A stretch of 64,000 nucleotides of DNA from Leucobacter exalbidus (GCF_017834145.1 NZ_JAFIDA010000001.1:3038001-3102000); one strand, 5' to 3'. Shown: positions 35,934 to 45,778, counted from the first letter of the stretch. Made by a program: numbers and translations. The notes: generated by a model from the letters alone, not told the origin.

Positions 35934-37532
35934 ATGGCAAAATACGACCTCAATTCCGCAAACCCGGTGACGCGAACGCTCGATTCGCACACCGGCATCA
36001 GCAAAAAGGGTTTGCCCTCGGGCACCGTCGGCGTACTCGGAGCGCTCGTCATCGGGCTATCGACCTGCGCCCCCGCGTACACGCTCACGGCGGCCGTTGG
36101 GCCGGCCGCGAGCGAGGTGGGCTACCAGACGCCCGCGATCTTCCTCATGGGCTTCATTCCCATGCTGCTGGTCGCCCTTGGCTACCGCGCACTGAACGCG
36201 GCTATGCCCGACTCTGGCACCTCATTTACCTGGGCGACGCGCGCGTTCGGCCCGTGGATCGGTTGGATGGCCGGCTGGGGGCTGATCGCCGCAACGGTGC
36301 TCGTGCTCTCGAACCTCGCGGGCATCGCGGTCGAGTTCCTCTTCCAATCCCTCAGTATCGTGATGAATGATCCGGCGATCGCCGAGCTCTCTGACAACAG
36401 GATCATCAACATTTTGGTGTGCCTCGCGTTTATGGCGCTCGCCACGTTCATCTCGTACCGGGGCATGACCTCGACGAAGATCTTCCAGTACATCACCGTG
36501 GCCTTCCAGATGGCCATTTTGATCTGGTTCATCGTGGCGATGTTTGTGGGCGCCGCCGATCCCGCCAACGAAGCGGGCCGCATGCCCGAACTCTCATGGT
36601 TCAACCCGCTCGAGGTCGACAGCGTGAGCGCGTTCGCCGCCGGTATCGCCGTCTCGATTTTCGTGTACTGGGGCTGGGACACCATCCTCACCATGGGCGA
36701 AGAAACGAAGCCATCGAAGGGGCGCCTCTCAACCGAGAGCAAGGCCGCGATGATTCTCGTGGGCATTCTCGTGGTGCTGTACGTCGGCACCGCCACGGCC
36801 ACCGTTGCTTACGCCGGCCTCGGCGACACTGGCACCGGCCTCAACAACTCGGCCATTGCCGAGAACGTGTTTGCCGCACTCGCGCACCCGGTGATGGGGC
36901 CTGCCGCGATTATGCTGTCGCTCGCGATTTTGGTCAGCGCGCTTGCCTCGATTAACTCGACCGCGATCTCACCCGCCCGCACACTGCTGGCGATGGCGCA
37001 CTACGGTGCCGTGCCGCAGGCGATCAAGAAGATTCACCCCAAGTACAAGTCACCTCACGTCGCCCTGATGCTGTCATCGATCGTGGCGTCGGTGTTCTAT
37101 GCCGTGATGCGCTTCATCAGCGAGGACGTGCTGTGGGACACGATCACCGCGCTGGGCATGATGGTGTGCTTCTACTACGGCATTACGGCGCTCGCGAGCC
37201 CGTGGTACTTCCGCAAGACCGCATTCAAGGAGGGGGCAGGCGCCGTCTTCTCGAAGATCGTGCTGCCGGGTATCGGTGGTCTGCTGCTGCTCGTCGTGTT
37301 CGTGCAGACCACGGTCGACAGCATGAACCCCGATTTTGGCTCGGGGAGCAACATTGCAGGTGTCGGTCTCGTCGGCGTGATTGGCGTGGTCGTGCTCGGC
37401 CTGGGTGTCGTGCTCATGCTCGTGCAGGCTAAGAAGGCGCCCGCGTTCTTCAGGGGCGATGTGCTTTCACGCGCCGACGCCTCATCTGACACCGCGTCGA
37501 TGCCCGTGTTCGATGATGGGCTCGGTTCGTAA
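35934..37532 (+). CDS. APC superfamily amino acid permease
   Basis: A cytoplasmic-membrane transporter of 532 residues with 12 or more hydrophobic segments. The N-terminal pattern GLPSGTVGVLGALVIGLSTC leads into the first helix, and PDSGTSFTWATRAFGPWIGW is the characteristic APC helix 3 region. The substrate is an amino acid or amine but cannot be narrowed. Its position between dapB and thyA is not part of the usual conserved order, so it may be an insertion into the cluster. It ends before a branched hairpin. Confidence 0.88.
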   Translation: MAKYDLNSANPVTRTLDSHTGISKKGLPSGTVGVLGALVIGLSTCAPAYTLTAAVGPAASEVGYQTPAIFLMGFIPMLLVALGYRALNAAMPDSGTSFTWATRAFGPWIGWMAGWGLIAATVLVLSNLAGIAVEFLFQSLSIVMNDPAIAELSDNRIINILVCLAFMALATFISYRGMTSTKIFQYITVAFQMAILIWFIVAMFVGAADPANEAGRMPELSWFNPLEVDSVSAFAAGIAVSIFVYWGWDTILTMGEETKPSKGRLSTESKAAMILVGILVVLYVGTATATVAYAGLGDTGTGLNNSAIAENVFAALAHPVMGPAAIMLSLAILVSALASINSTAISPARTLLAMAHYGAVPQAIKKIHPKYKSPHVALMLSSIVASVFYAVMRFISEDVLWDTITALGMMVCFYYGITALASPWYFRKTAFKEGAGAVFSKIVLPGIGGLLLLVVFVQTTVDSMNPDFGSGSNIAGVGLVGVIGVVVLGLGVVLMLVQAKKAPAFFRGDVLSRADASSDTASMPVFDDGLGS

Positions 37533-37594
37533 GTAGCTCGCAGCTCGCAGCCCGCGACCCGCAATTCGCGACCCGTAGCGTCGCTGCTGTGAAT

Positions 37595-37643
37595 CCGCCC
37601 CGCGGTGTTTGCCCGAGATACTCGGGCCAACAGCGCGGGGCGG
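37595..37643 (+). terminator. Branched hairpin after the permease gene
   Basis: The outer arms CCGCCCCGCG/CGCGGGGCGG pair perfectly and enclose CCCGA-GATAC-TCGGG. ATTGTTGCGTTT follows. Confidence 0.7.
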
Positions 37644-37697
37644 ATTGTTGCGTTTACGCTTGCAGCTAGCCCGGGCACACATGCTCAGCCCGCGGGG

Positions 37698-37703
37698 TAA
37701 ACT
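37698..37703 (+). promoter_or_regulatory. TANNNT -10 box, probable leaderless start of thyA
   Basis: TAAACT lies 6 nt before the GTG at 37710. Confidence 0.55.
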
Positions 37704-37709
37704 GGGGGC

Positions 37710-38519
37710 GTGACTACACGCGAGATTCAGACCCCGTACGAAGACCTGCTGCGCGAGGTTCTCGAGCACGGCACCCCGAAATCCGACCGCACAGGAACCG
37801 GCACACGCAGCCTGTTCGGCCGTCAGATCAGGTTCGACCTCGCAGAGTCGTTTCCGCTCATCACCACGAAGCGCGTGCACTTCAAATCTGTCGCGGTTGA
37901 GCTGCTGTGGTTCTTGCGCGGCGAAGGAAACGTGGCGTACCTGCGCGAGAATGGCGTAACGATCTGGGATGAGTGGGCCGATGAGGCCGGCGACCTCGGC
38001 CCCGTCTACGGTGTGCAGTGGCGCTCATGGCCGAAGCCTGATGGCCAGCACGTCGACCAGATTTCACAGGTGATCTCGCAGATCAAGGAGAACCCTGATT
38101 CGCGCCGACTGATCGTGTCTGCCTGGAACGTTGCCGATCTCGAAGAGATGGCGCTCGCTCCCTGCCACGCGTTCTTCCAGTTCTACGTCGCAGACGGCAA
38201 GCTCTCGTGCCAGCTCTACCAGCGCTCGGCCGACATGTTCCTCGGTGTGCCCTTCAACATTGCCTCATACGCCATGCTGACGCAGATGGTGGCCGAACAG
38301 GCCGGGCTCGAGCTCGGTGAGTTCGTGTGGACGGGTGGCGACTGCCACATCTACGACAACCACGTCGAGCAGGTCGAACGACAGCTCGCGCGCGAGCCGT
38401 TCCCGTACCCGAGCCTGAAGATCGCCCCCCGCGATTCAATCTTCGACTATGAACTCTCAGACTTCGAGGTCGTCGGCTACGAGCACCACCCCGGGATTAA
38501 AGCCCCGGTCGCGATCTAG
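37710..38519 (+). CDS. thyA: Thymidylate synthase
   Basis: Folate-dependent synthesis of dTMP from dUMP; 269 residues. [12 protein letters not shown] is the N-terminal motif, the catalytic Cys is in [12 protein letters not shown], and the C-terminal [14 protein letters not shown] is present. The GTG start without ribosome binding site fits a leaderless transcript. It uses methylene-tetrahydrofolate and makes dihydrofolate, which the adjoining FolA reduces; folA starts 10 nt after the thyA stop. Confidence 0.96.
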   Translation: MTTREIQTPYEDLLREVLEHGTPKSDRTGTGTRSLFGRQIRFDLAESFPLITTKRVHFKSVAVELLWFLRGEGNVAYLRENGVTIWDEWADEAGDLGPVYGVQWRSWPKPDGQHVDQISQVISQIKENPDSRRLIVSAWNVADLEEMALAPCHAFFQFYVADGKLSCQLYQRSADMFLGVPFNIASYAMLTQMVAEQAGLELGEFVWTGGDCHIYDNHVEQVERQLAREPFPYPSLKIAPRDSIFDYELSDFEVVGYEHHPGIKAPVAI

Positions 38520-38529
38520 GCCGGGCGCT

Positions 38530-39120
38530 GTGACAGACACCGCGGCACACACCGTGGCCAGCCCCGTGGCACGCATCGGGCTCGGGCTCATCTGGGCAGA
38601 AGCGCGCGGGGGAGTGATCGGCAAAGCCGGCACGATGCCGTGGCATCTGCCCGAGGATCTCGCGCACTTCAAGCGCACGACTCTGGGGGCACCCGTGATC
38701 ATGGGGCGCCGCACCTGGGAGTCCCTGCCCGAGCGCGTGCGGCCCCTGCCCGGGCGCCCCAACATCGTGGTTACCCGCAACGGTGAGTATGAGGCCCCCG
38801 GAGCCACCGTGGTGTCATCGGTTGCCGCGGGAATGGCAGCGGCCGCCGAATGCGTTGCCGCTGAAGTACCGGCCGAGGCATCAGCAGAAGCATCAGCCGA
38901 GACCGGCACCGTGTGGAACATTGGCGGCGCCGAACTTTTTCACGCCTCAATGGACAGCGCGACCGAGCTCGTGGTGACCCGCATCGAGGCCGATATTGAG
39001 GGCGCAGATACCTTCGCGCCCGCGATCGGACCCGAATGGACACTTGCGTCGCGCGGCGACCTGCAGCGGTCATCGACCGGTCTGGAATTTCGCATCGAAC
39101 GCTGGGTGAAGCTCAGCTGA
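38530..39120 (+). CDS. folA: Dihydrofolate reductase
   Basis: Reduces dihydrofolate with NADPH, completing the ThyA cycle. Motifs are GLIWAEARGGVIGKAGTMPW and MGRRTWESLPERVRPLPGRP. 196 residues from the GTG at 38530, with a ~15-residue non-conserved N terminus. A later GTG at 38566 would remove it. An odd Ala/Glu-rich insertion (around residues 105-128, VPAEASAEASAE) precedes the conserved VWNIGGAELF. It probably forms a flexible loop. Confidence 0.93.
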   Translation: MTDTAAHTVASPVARIGLGLIWAEARGGVIGKAGTMPWHLPEDLAHFKRTTLGAPVIMGRRTWESLPERVRPLPGRPNIVVTRNGEYEAPGATVVSSVAAGMAAAAECVAAEVPAEASAEASAETGTVWNIGGAELFHASMDSATELVVTRIEADIEGADTFAPAIGPEWTLASRGDLQRSSTGLEFRIERWVKLS

Positions 39121-39210
39121 AGGCCTCGAGCGCTCGTACGAACGTCATTTGTTCAGGCAAAGTGCGAGAGCTTCATGTGTGCCTGAGCAAAGAAGTTCGC
39201 GCGGGTACGG

Positions 39211-39216
39211 TAGCCT
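39211..39216 (+). promoter_or_regulatory. TANNNT -10 box, probable leaderless start of dapA
   Basis: TAGCCT lies 6 nt before the GTG at 39223; no ribosome binding site. Confidence 0.5.
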
Positions 39217-39222
39217 ATACGG

Positions 39223-40200
39223 GTGGCTACTCATGAGAATCCTTTTGGACAAGTACTTGTCGCGCTCGTCACGCCTTTTCAGGCTGACGGTGAGGTCGAT
39301 TGGGCTGCCACAGAGAAGCATATAGACGAGTGCATTAACAACGGTGCCGATGGCATCGTTGTGACGGGTACGACGGGTGAAACCAGTACGCTGACTGACC
39401 CCGAGAAGATCAAACTCGTCGAGGTTGCAAAGTCGGTTTCTGCTGGCCGTGCGAAGATCATCACGGGTGGCGGCTCGAACGAGACCGCGCACGCGATTGA
39501 GCTGTACAAGGCCAGCGAAAAGGCTGGCGCCGACGGCGTGATGATCGTGACCCCGTACTACAACAAGCCGACGCAGGCGGGGCTGCTGACGCACTTCCGT
39601 ATGGTGGCTGACGCCACCGACCTCCCCGTGATTTTGTATGACATCCCGGGGCGCACGGGTGTGCCGATTGCCTACGAGACGATGCTGCGACTGGCCAAGC
39701 ACCCCAACATCCTTGCAGTCAAGGATGCCAAGGGTGATTTCAGTCAGGTCAGCCGTGTGCTGAACCAGACCGACCTGATGTACTTTTCGGGCGACGATGC
39801 GAACGTGCTGCCGCACCTCGCCATTGGCGCCACGGGATTGATTGGAGTCACCGCGAACGTTGCGGCTGCTCCGTACCGCGCAATTATGGACGCGGTGAAT
39901 GCTGGAGACCTGACCACAGCGCGTCTGGCCCACCAGCAGTTGGAACCGCTCGTGCGGGCCGTGATGACTCACGTGCCTGGCACCGTAGCGGCGAAGTACA
40001 TTCTTCACGGCCTCGGCCGTATCGGCAGCCCGCGTGTACGGCTGCCACTTGTTGGCCCGGAAGAGTGGGAGGCCGCCCTCATTGAGGACGAGCTCGCACT
40101 GGTGAAGAACCTTCCTGGCGTCGACCTTTCAAACTTCAGGCCGGACCGCAATGCGGCTGCCGGCGGTGCCCTGCCCCAGATCGCAGGCACCACCCGCTAA
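39223..40200 (+). CDS. dapA: 4-hydroxy-tetrahydrodipicolinate synthase
   Basis: Condenses pyruvate with aspartate semialdehyde, the first step of the diaminopimelate/lysine branch; 325 residues. Motifs are GTTGETSTLTDPEK, the catalytic Tyr region PYYNKPTQAGLLTHF and the Schiff-base Lys in AVKDAKGDF. The GTG start is used because the nearby ATG at 39232 is out of frame. The RNase J gene follows 15 nt later. Confidence 0.96.
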   Translation: MATHENPFGQVLVALVTPFQADGEVDWAATEKHIDECINNGADGIVVTGTTGETSTLTDPEKIKLVEVAKSVSAGRAKIITGGGSNETAHAIELYKASEKAGADGVMIVTPYYNKPTQAGLLTHFRMVADATDLPVILYDIPGRTGVPIAYETMLRLAKHPNILAVKDAKGDFSQVSRVLNQTDLMYFSGDDANVLPHLAIGATGLIGVTANVAAAPYRAIMDAVNAGDLTTARLAHQQLEPLVRAVMTHVPGTVAAKYILHGLGRIGSPRVRLPLVGPEEWEAALIEDELALVKNLPGVDLSNFRPDRNAAAGGALPQIAGTTR

Positions 40201-40215
40201 ATAACAGGAGGCCCC

Positions 40216-41892
40216 GTGCCCAACCCCCCTTACGCCCCTCCCGCTCTCGCGAAGGGCACCCTCCGCGTCACACCCCTGGGTGGACTCGGAGAGGTAGGCC
40301 GCAACATGACGGTCTACGAAATCAACGGGAAACTGCTGATCGTCGACTGCGGCGTTCTGTTCCCCGAGGAGCACCAGCCCGGTGTAGACCTCATCCTCCC
40401 CGATATCTCGAAGCTCGAAAAGCGCCTCAGTGACATCGTGGCGGTTGTATTGACCCACGGCCACGAAGACCACATCGGTGGCGTGCCGTACCTGCTGAAG
40501 ATGCGTGAAGACATTCCGCTCATCGGCTCAAAGCTGACCCTTGCGTTCGTTGAGGCCAAGCTGAAGGAACACCGCATTCGCCCCAAGACCCACGTGGTCA
40601 CCGAGGGCGACCGCGTGAACTATGGACCCTTCGACCTCGAGTTCATCGCCGTAAACCACTCGATCCCCGATGCGCTGGCTGTCGCCATTCGCACCGAGGC
40701 CGGTCTGGTCATTGGCACCGGTGACTTCAAGATGGATCAGCTGCCGCTCGACGGCCGCATCACCGACCTGCGCGCATTCGCACGCCTCGGCGAAGAGGGC
40801 GTAGACCTCTTCATGACCGACTCGACGAACGCTGACGTACCCGGGTTCACCTCACCCGAGAAGAACATCGGCCCCGTCATTGAGCAGGTCATCGGCCGCA
40901 CCAAGGGCAAGGTCGTCGTCGCGAGCTTCTCGAGCCACGTTCACCGTGTGCAGCAGGTACTCGACGCCGCCCACGCCAACGGCCGCCGCGTCGTGCTGCT
41001 GGGCCGTTCGATGGTGCGCAACATGAAGATCGCTGCAGACCTCGGCTACCTCACGGTGCCCGAGGGCGTGCTGGTTGAACTCAAGAAGAGCAACGACATT
41101 CCCGATCACCGCATCGTGTACATGTCGACCGGTTCACAGGGTGAGCCGATGGCTGTGCTCAGCCGCATGGTCAACCGCGAGCACCAGATCGAGGTCGGCG
41201 AAGACGACACCGTGATCCTCGCCTCGAGCCTGATCCCCGGTAACGAGACCAGCGTCTACCGCATCATCGATGGCCTGATCAAGCTCGGCGCTAACGTCGT
41301 GCACAAGGGCAACGCCAAGGTGCACGTCTCGGGCCACGCTTCGGCCGGCGAGCTGCTCTACTGCTACAACATCGTGCGCCCCAAGAACGTGATGCCGATT
41401 CACGGTGAGCACCGCATGCTCGTCGCGAACGCTGCGCTCGCCATTGAGACCGGTGTGCCGCAGAACCGCACCGTGATCGCCGAAAACGGCACCGTGGTCG
41501 ACCTCGTCGACGGCGTTGCACGCCCGGTCGGTCAGATCGAAATCGATTACATCTACGTTGACGGCAAGAGCGTCGGCCGGGTTACCGACGACGACCTGCG
41601 CGACCGCCGCACGCTGGCTGAAGAAGGCTTCATCTCGGTTGTGACCGTTGTGGAGACCACGCTCGGCCAGATCGTTTCGGGCCCCGAGATCCACGCCAAG
41701 GGCGTCGCCGAAGACATTCGCGTCTACGACAAGATCAAGCCGCAGATCGCTAAGGCGCTCGAGGATGCCATGAAGGACGGCGTCACCGATCGTCGCGGCC
41801 TGCAGCAGGTCGTACGCCGCACCGTAGGTCGGTGGGTTGGAACGAAGCTGCGTCGCAAGGCCATGATCGTTCCTGTCGTGGTGGTGGTGTAA
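40216..41892 (+). CDS. rnj: Ribonuclease J
   Basis: A 558-residue metallo-beta-lactamase/beta-CASP nuclease with 5'-3' exo- and endoribonuclease activity in mRNA decay and rRNA processing. The metal motif is LTHGHEDHIGG; FSSHVHRVQQVL and SGHASAGEL are beta-CASP motifs; a C-terminal domain follows. AGGAGG 4-5 nt before the GTG decides the start. The dapA-rnj order is the actinobacterial one. The next gene starts 3 nt after the stop codon. Confidence 0.95.
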   Translation: MPNPPYAPPALAKGTLRVTPLGGLGEVGRNMTVYEINGKLLIVDCGVLFPEEHQPGVDLILPDISKLEKRLSDIVAVVLTHGHEDHIGGVPYLLKMREDIPLIGSKLTLAFVEAKLKEHRIRPKTHVVTEGDRVNYGPFDLEFIAVNHSIPDALAVAIRTEAGLVIGTGDFKMDQLPLDGRITDLRAFARLGEEGVDLFMTDSTNADVPGFTSPEKNIGPVIEQVIGRTKGKVVVASFSSHVHRVQQVLDAAHANGRRVVLLGRSMVRNMKIAADLGYLTVPEGVLVELKKSNDIPDHRIVYMSTGSQGEPMAVLSRMVNREHQIEVGEDDTVILASSLIPGNETSVYRIIDGLIKLGANVVHKGNAKVHVSGHASAGELLYCYNIVRPKNVMPIHGEHRMLVANAALAIETGVPQNRTVIAENGTVVDLVDGVARPVGQIEIDYIYVDGKSVGRVTDDDLRDRRTLAEEGFISVVTVVETTLGQIVSGPEIHAKGVAEDIRVYDKIKPQIAKALEDAMKDGVTDRRGLQQVVRRTVGRWVGTKLRRKAMIVPVVVVV

Positions 41893-41895
41893 CGA

Positions 41896-43029
41896 GTGAA
41901 CCGGATTCCCGGTATAGCCGGGGGGAGCGGAGTGGGCGAGATGTTTGCCCGCTCCGCCACCCCGGCTGAGGTCGCATCGTGGGATGAGCTCATTGCGAGC
42001 AACCCCGGTGGCGGCGAAGTCTGGATGGGCGAGAGCTATCTCGCCCTCAAACGTGACGAGGGTCGCTACATCGATCACCGTGTGATCGTCGAACGACCCG
42101 GAAAGTGCCCGATCGCCGTTGGCGTGCTCGCGAAGCGCGTGCCGCTGCTGGGCGAGTGGTGGCACCTGCCTGCCGGCCCGGCCGGCGATGACCTTGAGAC
42201 AGTTCTCGCGGTCACGTCTGCCGTGGCCAGCCACGCGCGCAAGCGCGGCGCCTTCCTCGTGAAGATCGAGCCGAGGCTCGCGGTTGCCGCGCACCCCGGT
42301 ATCGCAGACGCGATCCGGAGCCGCGGTTTCATTGACACCGTGCGCGTGATTCCGAACCCGTCGACTGTGCTGGTTTCGGTGGCGACCGAGGCTGCTCCGG
42401 GAAGTGAGGCTGCTCAGGCCGAGCTGCTCGCGAGCCTCGGTAAGAAGGCGCGCAACTCGATCAATCGCGCCAAGCGCGATGGCATCGTGGTGACGCGCGC
42501 TGACGCCACCGATGCCGATTGTGCAGCGCTCTACGCGCTGCTCGAGGAGACCGCCGAGGGCCGTTTTGTGCTGCGCAGTGAGCAGTATTATCGCGAGTTT
42601 TGGCAGCGGTTTCAGCGGCGCGGTGACGGTCAGGTATTTCTCGCCCATCGTGACGGTGAGCTCGTTGCCGGCGCATTCGCCATGGGCCTCGGCGCTAAAA
42701 CGACCTACAAAGACGGCGCCTCAGTGCGCGCGAAATCAGGGTACGGCGCCTCGCACGCCCTGCAGTGGGAAGTGCTGTGCTGGGCCAATGAGCGCGGTGC
42801 GTCAGTGCACGACCTGTGCGGTGCGCCGCCCGCTGACCGCGCCGACGACAAAACCCACCCGCTGCACGGCGTGGGCCAGTTCAAGCGCTCATTTTCACCC
42901 GAGATCACCGATTATCCCGGGGCATTCGACCTGCCGCTCAACCCCCGTGCCTACGCGCTGTGGACCAAGCTGGGCGACCGTGTGATGCGACGTTTGTCGC
43001 TCGCGCGCTGGAAGGACCCGTACTACTAA
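41896..43029 (+). CDS. Fem-type peptidoglycan interpeptide aminoacyltransferase, copy 1
   Basis: 377 residues of the FemABX-like GNAT fold family, which adds amino acids from aminoacyl-tRNA to the lipid II peptide. Visible features are the first GNAT half with LPAGPAGDD, ASLGKKARNSINRAKRDGI (the family's KKxRNxINRAxR pattern), and VHDLCGAPP with GVGQFKRSFSPE. The GTG is 3 nt after rnj, and the TAA overlaps the murJ ATG by one base. Context with murJ supports a lipid II role; the amino acid added is not predictable. Confidence 0.88.
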   Translation: MNRIPGIAGGSGVGEMFARSATPAEVASWDELIASNPGGGEVWMGESYLALKRDEGRYIDHRVIVERPGKCPIAVGVLAKRVPLLGEWWHLPAGPAGDDLETVLAVTSAVASHARKRGAFLVKIEPRLAVAAHPGIADAIRSRGFIDTVRVIPNPSTVLVSVATEAAPGSEAAQAELLASLGKKARNSINRAKRDGIVVTRADATDADCAALYALLEETAEGRFVLRSEQYYREFWQRFQRRGDGQVFLAHRDGELVAGAFAMGLGAKTTYKDGASVRAKSGYGASHALQWEVLCWANERGASVHDLCGAPPADRADDKTHPLHGVGQFKRSFSPEITDYPGAFDLPLNPRAYALWTKLGDRVMRRLSLARWKDPYY

Positions 43030-44645
43030 TGGCCGCTGGAATTATGCGCGCGAGCGCCCTCATGGCCTCGGGCACGATGGTGTCGCGCATCCTGGGGCTC
43101 GCGAAAGCGATGCTGCTCATGTACGCGATCGGCGCGGTGTCTTCGCGCTCGGCCGATGCGTTCGCGAGCGGCAACCTGCTGCCCAACACGCTCTACATGA
43201 TCTTGTTGGGCGGCATGCTCAACGCGGTGCTCGTGCCGCAGATCGTGAAGGCCGCCCAGAACGCCGATGGCGGGGCCGGGTACATCAACAAGATCCTCAC
43301 GCTGATCTCGTCGATTCTGTTTGGCGTCACCGTGATCGCAATGATTGCCGCGCCGTGGATCGTGAAGCTCACGGTGCTCGACTGGGAGGGGCCGCAGCTC
43401 GCCCTCGCCACCGCGTTCGCGTACTGGTGCCTGCCGCAGATCGTGTTCTACGGGCTCTACACCGTGCTCGGCGAGGTGCTGAACGCGAAGAGTATCTTTG
43501 GGCCCTTCACCTGGGCCCCCGTGCTGAACAACGTCATCGGTATCGCCGGCATTATCGTGTTTATCGCGATGTTTGGGGCTGATCCCGAGGGCACCCGCTC
43601 GGTGCTCGACTGGAATGCGCTCTCGATTGGCGTGCTCGCTGGCACGGCCACGCTGGGCGTGGTGGCCCAGGCGCTGATTCTGTTTTGGGCCTGGCGCAAG
43701 GCGGGCATTCGCTTTCGGCCTGACTTCACCTGGAAGGGCATGGGCCTCGGCCACACTGCCCGCATTGCCGGCTGGAGCCTCGCCACCATCACGGTGATGC
43801 AGCTCGGCGGCCTGATCACGAACAACATCGTGGCGATCGGCACGGGCCACGGCCCGTCGGTGAGCGCCATGCAAACCGTGTGGCTGATCTTCATGATGCC
43901 GCACTCGGTGATCGCGGTATCGCTCGCAACCGCCTACTTCACGCGTTTGTCTGAGTGGGGCCAAACGAAGCGCATGACCGAGTTCGTCGTTGATTTCTCG
44001 GCGTCGGCCCGCCAGATCGCGCTCGTCATGGTGTTCGCCGCGGTCGCACTGTTTGCCGCGGCCCCTTACGTCTCGCGCATCATCAACTTTGGTGCCACCG
44101 AGCTGCAGGTTGATCAGTTCGCACACGCACTGCAGGCGTACACGGTGAGCCTCGCGGCCTACAGCGTGCTGTTCGTGGTGCAGCGGGCGTTCTACGCTCT
44201 CTCTGACACGCGCACCCCGTTCATTTTCACGACCATTCAGATGGCCATTGTGATCGCGCTGTCGGTGCCGCTGATCTGGGCCCCCAAGGCGCAGATCGGC
44301 ATGCTGTTTGCGCTCGTGTGGTCGGGTGCGACCATTATTCAGGCCGTGATTGCGACCTTGTTGCTGCGGCGTAAGATCGGCGCCATCGACGGCCGACGCC
44401 TGCTGCAGAGCCTCGTGCGGTTTGCGCTCGCGGGGATTCCGGCGCTCGTGCTCGGCCTCGTTGCCGCGTGGGGTCTTGGCGTGCTCGTACCGAACGCCGA
44501 CGCCCTGCTCGCCATTGTTTTTGCTGCGATTATCGCGGTCGTTGTGACCGTCGTATATGTGGTGTGCTTGCGCCTGCTGCGCTCACCCGAACTCGCTGAA
44601 CTTACGGGGTTTGTTTCCCGCAAACTTGGAAGGAACCGACCGTGA
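43029..44645 (+). CDS. murJ: Lipid II flippase MurJ
   Basis: 538 residues with about 14 membrane helices in the MATE/MOP fold, moving lipid II across the cytoplasmic membrane. MVSRILGLAKAMLLMYAIGA and SFASGNLLPNTLY-type N-terminal motifs and the conserved helix-7 to helix-8 region (FMMPHSVIAVSLATAYFTRL) are seen. I chose the ATG overlapping the upstream stop codon. The 3' end overlaps the next Fem-type gene by 4 nt (GTGA). No C-terminal pseudokinase of the mycobacterial MviN kind is present. Confidence 0.93.
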   Translation: MAAGIMRASALMASGTMVSRILGLAKAMLLMYAIGAVSSRSADAFASGNLLPNTLYMILLGGMLNAVLVPQIVKAAQNADGGAGYINKILTLISSILFGVTVIAMIAAPWIVKLTVLDWEGPQLALATAFAYWCLPQIVFYGLYTVLGEVLNAKSIFGPFTWAPVLNNVIGIAGIIVFIAMFGADPEGTRSVLDWNALSIGVLAGTATLGVVAQALILFWAWRKAGIRFRPDFTWKGMGLGHTARIAGWSLATITVMQLGGLITNNIVAIGTGHGPSVSAMQTVWLIFMMPHSVIAVSLATAYFTRLSEWGQTKRMTEFVVDFSASARQIALVMVFAAVALFAAAPYVSRIINFGATELQVDQFAHALQAYTVSLAAYSVLFVVQRAFYALSDTRTPFIFTTIQMAIVIALSVPLIWAPKAQIGMLFALVWSGATIIQAVIATLLLRRKIGAIDGRRLLQSLVRFALAGIPALVLGLVAAWGLGVLVPNADALLAIVFAAIIAVVVTVVYVVCLRLLRSPELAELTGFVSRKLGRNRP

Positions 44646-45664
44646 CTCTCACTGTGACTCCCTGCACGGATCGCGCCCACTGGGATGCGACCGTCAAGCG
44701 CCTCGGCGGCCACCCGCTGCAGCTGTGGGGCTGGGGCGATCTCAAATCTGCCCACCGTTGGAGCGCCGAACGCGTGCTCGTGACCGACGACGCCGGCACC
44801 GAAGTTGGCGCATGCCAGCTGCTCACGCGCAAGCTCCCCGCGCCCCTGGGTGGCTTCGTGTACGCTCCCCGCGGCCCGGTCGTGGCCAGGGATGCCGGGG
44901 ATCCGGATCGCCCAGCGTCATCACCCTCGCCCGCCGAGGTCGCTGACGCCGTAGCCGGGTACGTGCGCGGCTCGCGCCGCGCCGTGGCCGTCTCGATCGA
45001 ACCCGATGAAGATGAGGGCGCGTTCGGTGTGAGCGCCGCGTGGCGCGAGGCCAAGACCCCCGTGCTGCCCGCCCGCACCCTGATCCTCGATCTGCGCAAG
45101 AGCGAGGACGAGCTGATCGGCGATATGTCGAAGAAGCACCGTCAGTACGTGCGCAAATCAGGGCGCGAAGAATCGCTTGAGATTCGCCCCGTTGAGACGC
45201 TGGCGCAGCTCGAAGAATGCCTCGACGTGTACCACGCGACCAGCGAGCGCGCCGATTTCGGCCTGCACGAGGACTCGTACTACCGCGATGCGTTCACGAT
45301 GCTCGGCGACGATAGCCCGGTATGGGCGGCGTACGTCGAGGGCAAGGTTGTGGCGTTCTTGTTTATGGCGAAGAGCGAGCGCACCGCGTTCGAGCTCTAC
45401 GGCGGCATGAACGACGTGGGGCAGCGGTTGCGCGCCAACTACGCCCTGAAGTGGCACGTGATTCGCGAGATGAAGCAGCAGGGCATCACCCGCTACGACT
45501 TCGGCGGCCTGATCAATGACGGCGTCACCACCTTTAAGAAGGGCTGGGCCTCACACGAGAACCTGCTCGCAGGTTCGTGGGACCGCCCGGGCCCGGGCTA
45601 CCTCGTGTGGACCGAGGGTCTGCCGCTCGCCAAAAAGGTTGTGCGCGCGCTGCGCAAGAAGTAA
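44642..45664 (+). CDS. Fem-type peptidoglycan interpeptide aminoacyltransferase, copy 2
   Basis: 340 residues, shorter than and diverged from copy 1. Features include GHPLQLWGWGDLKSAHRW, LRKSEDELIGDMSKKHRQYV (family KKxRxxxRKxxR-like site), YGGMNDVGQRLRANYAL and YDFGGLINDGVTTFKKGWA. GGAAGGAACC upstream and the 4-nt overlap with murJ decide the GTG start. A hairpin closes the dapA-rnj-fem-murJ-fem unit. Two diverged copies may add different residues in sequence, as FemA/FemB do in staphylococci (inference). Confidence 0.88.
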   Translation: MTLTVTPCTDRAHWDATVKRLGGHPLQLWGWGDLKSAHRWSAERVLVTDDAGTEVGACQLLTRKLPAPLGGFVYAPRGPVVARDAGDPDRPASSPSPAEVADAVAGYVRGSRRAVAVSIEPDEDEGAFGVSAAWREAKTPVLPARTLILDLRKSEDELIGDMSKKHRQYVRKSGREESLEIRPVETLAQLEECLDVYHATSERADFGLHEDSYYRDAFTMLGDDSPVWAAYVEGKVVAFLFMAKSERTAFELYGGMNDVGQRLRANYALKWHVIREMKQQGITRYDFGGLINDGVTTFKKGWASHENLLAGSWDRPGPGYLVWTEGLPLAKKVVRALRKK

Positions 45665-45683
45665 CACGCGCACCCCTTCGAAG

Positions 45684-45735
45684 CCCGGGCGGGCGGCAAA
45701 TCCCTGTGTTTGGGGGCTGCCTCGCCCGGGTTTCT
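45684..45735 (+). terminator. Terminator after the second Fem-type gene
   Basis: CCCGGGCG (45684-45691) pairs with CGCCCGGG (45723-45730); additional weaker pairs lie inside; TTTCT follows. Confidence 0.75.
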
Positions 45736-45778
45736 GCCGTTCTCGGAGCGTCAGCTAGCGAATGTCGGTAGTCGAACG

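Noticed and set aside
41134-42648. Long open frame (504 codons) on the minus strand opposite rnj and the first Fem-type gene
   Set aside because: Typical antisense frame of high-GC coding DNA: repetitive His/Asp/Arg-rich translation, no family motif, no ribosome binding site, while the plus-strand genes are clear.
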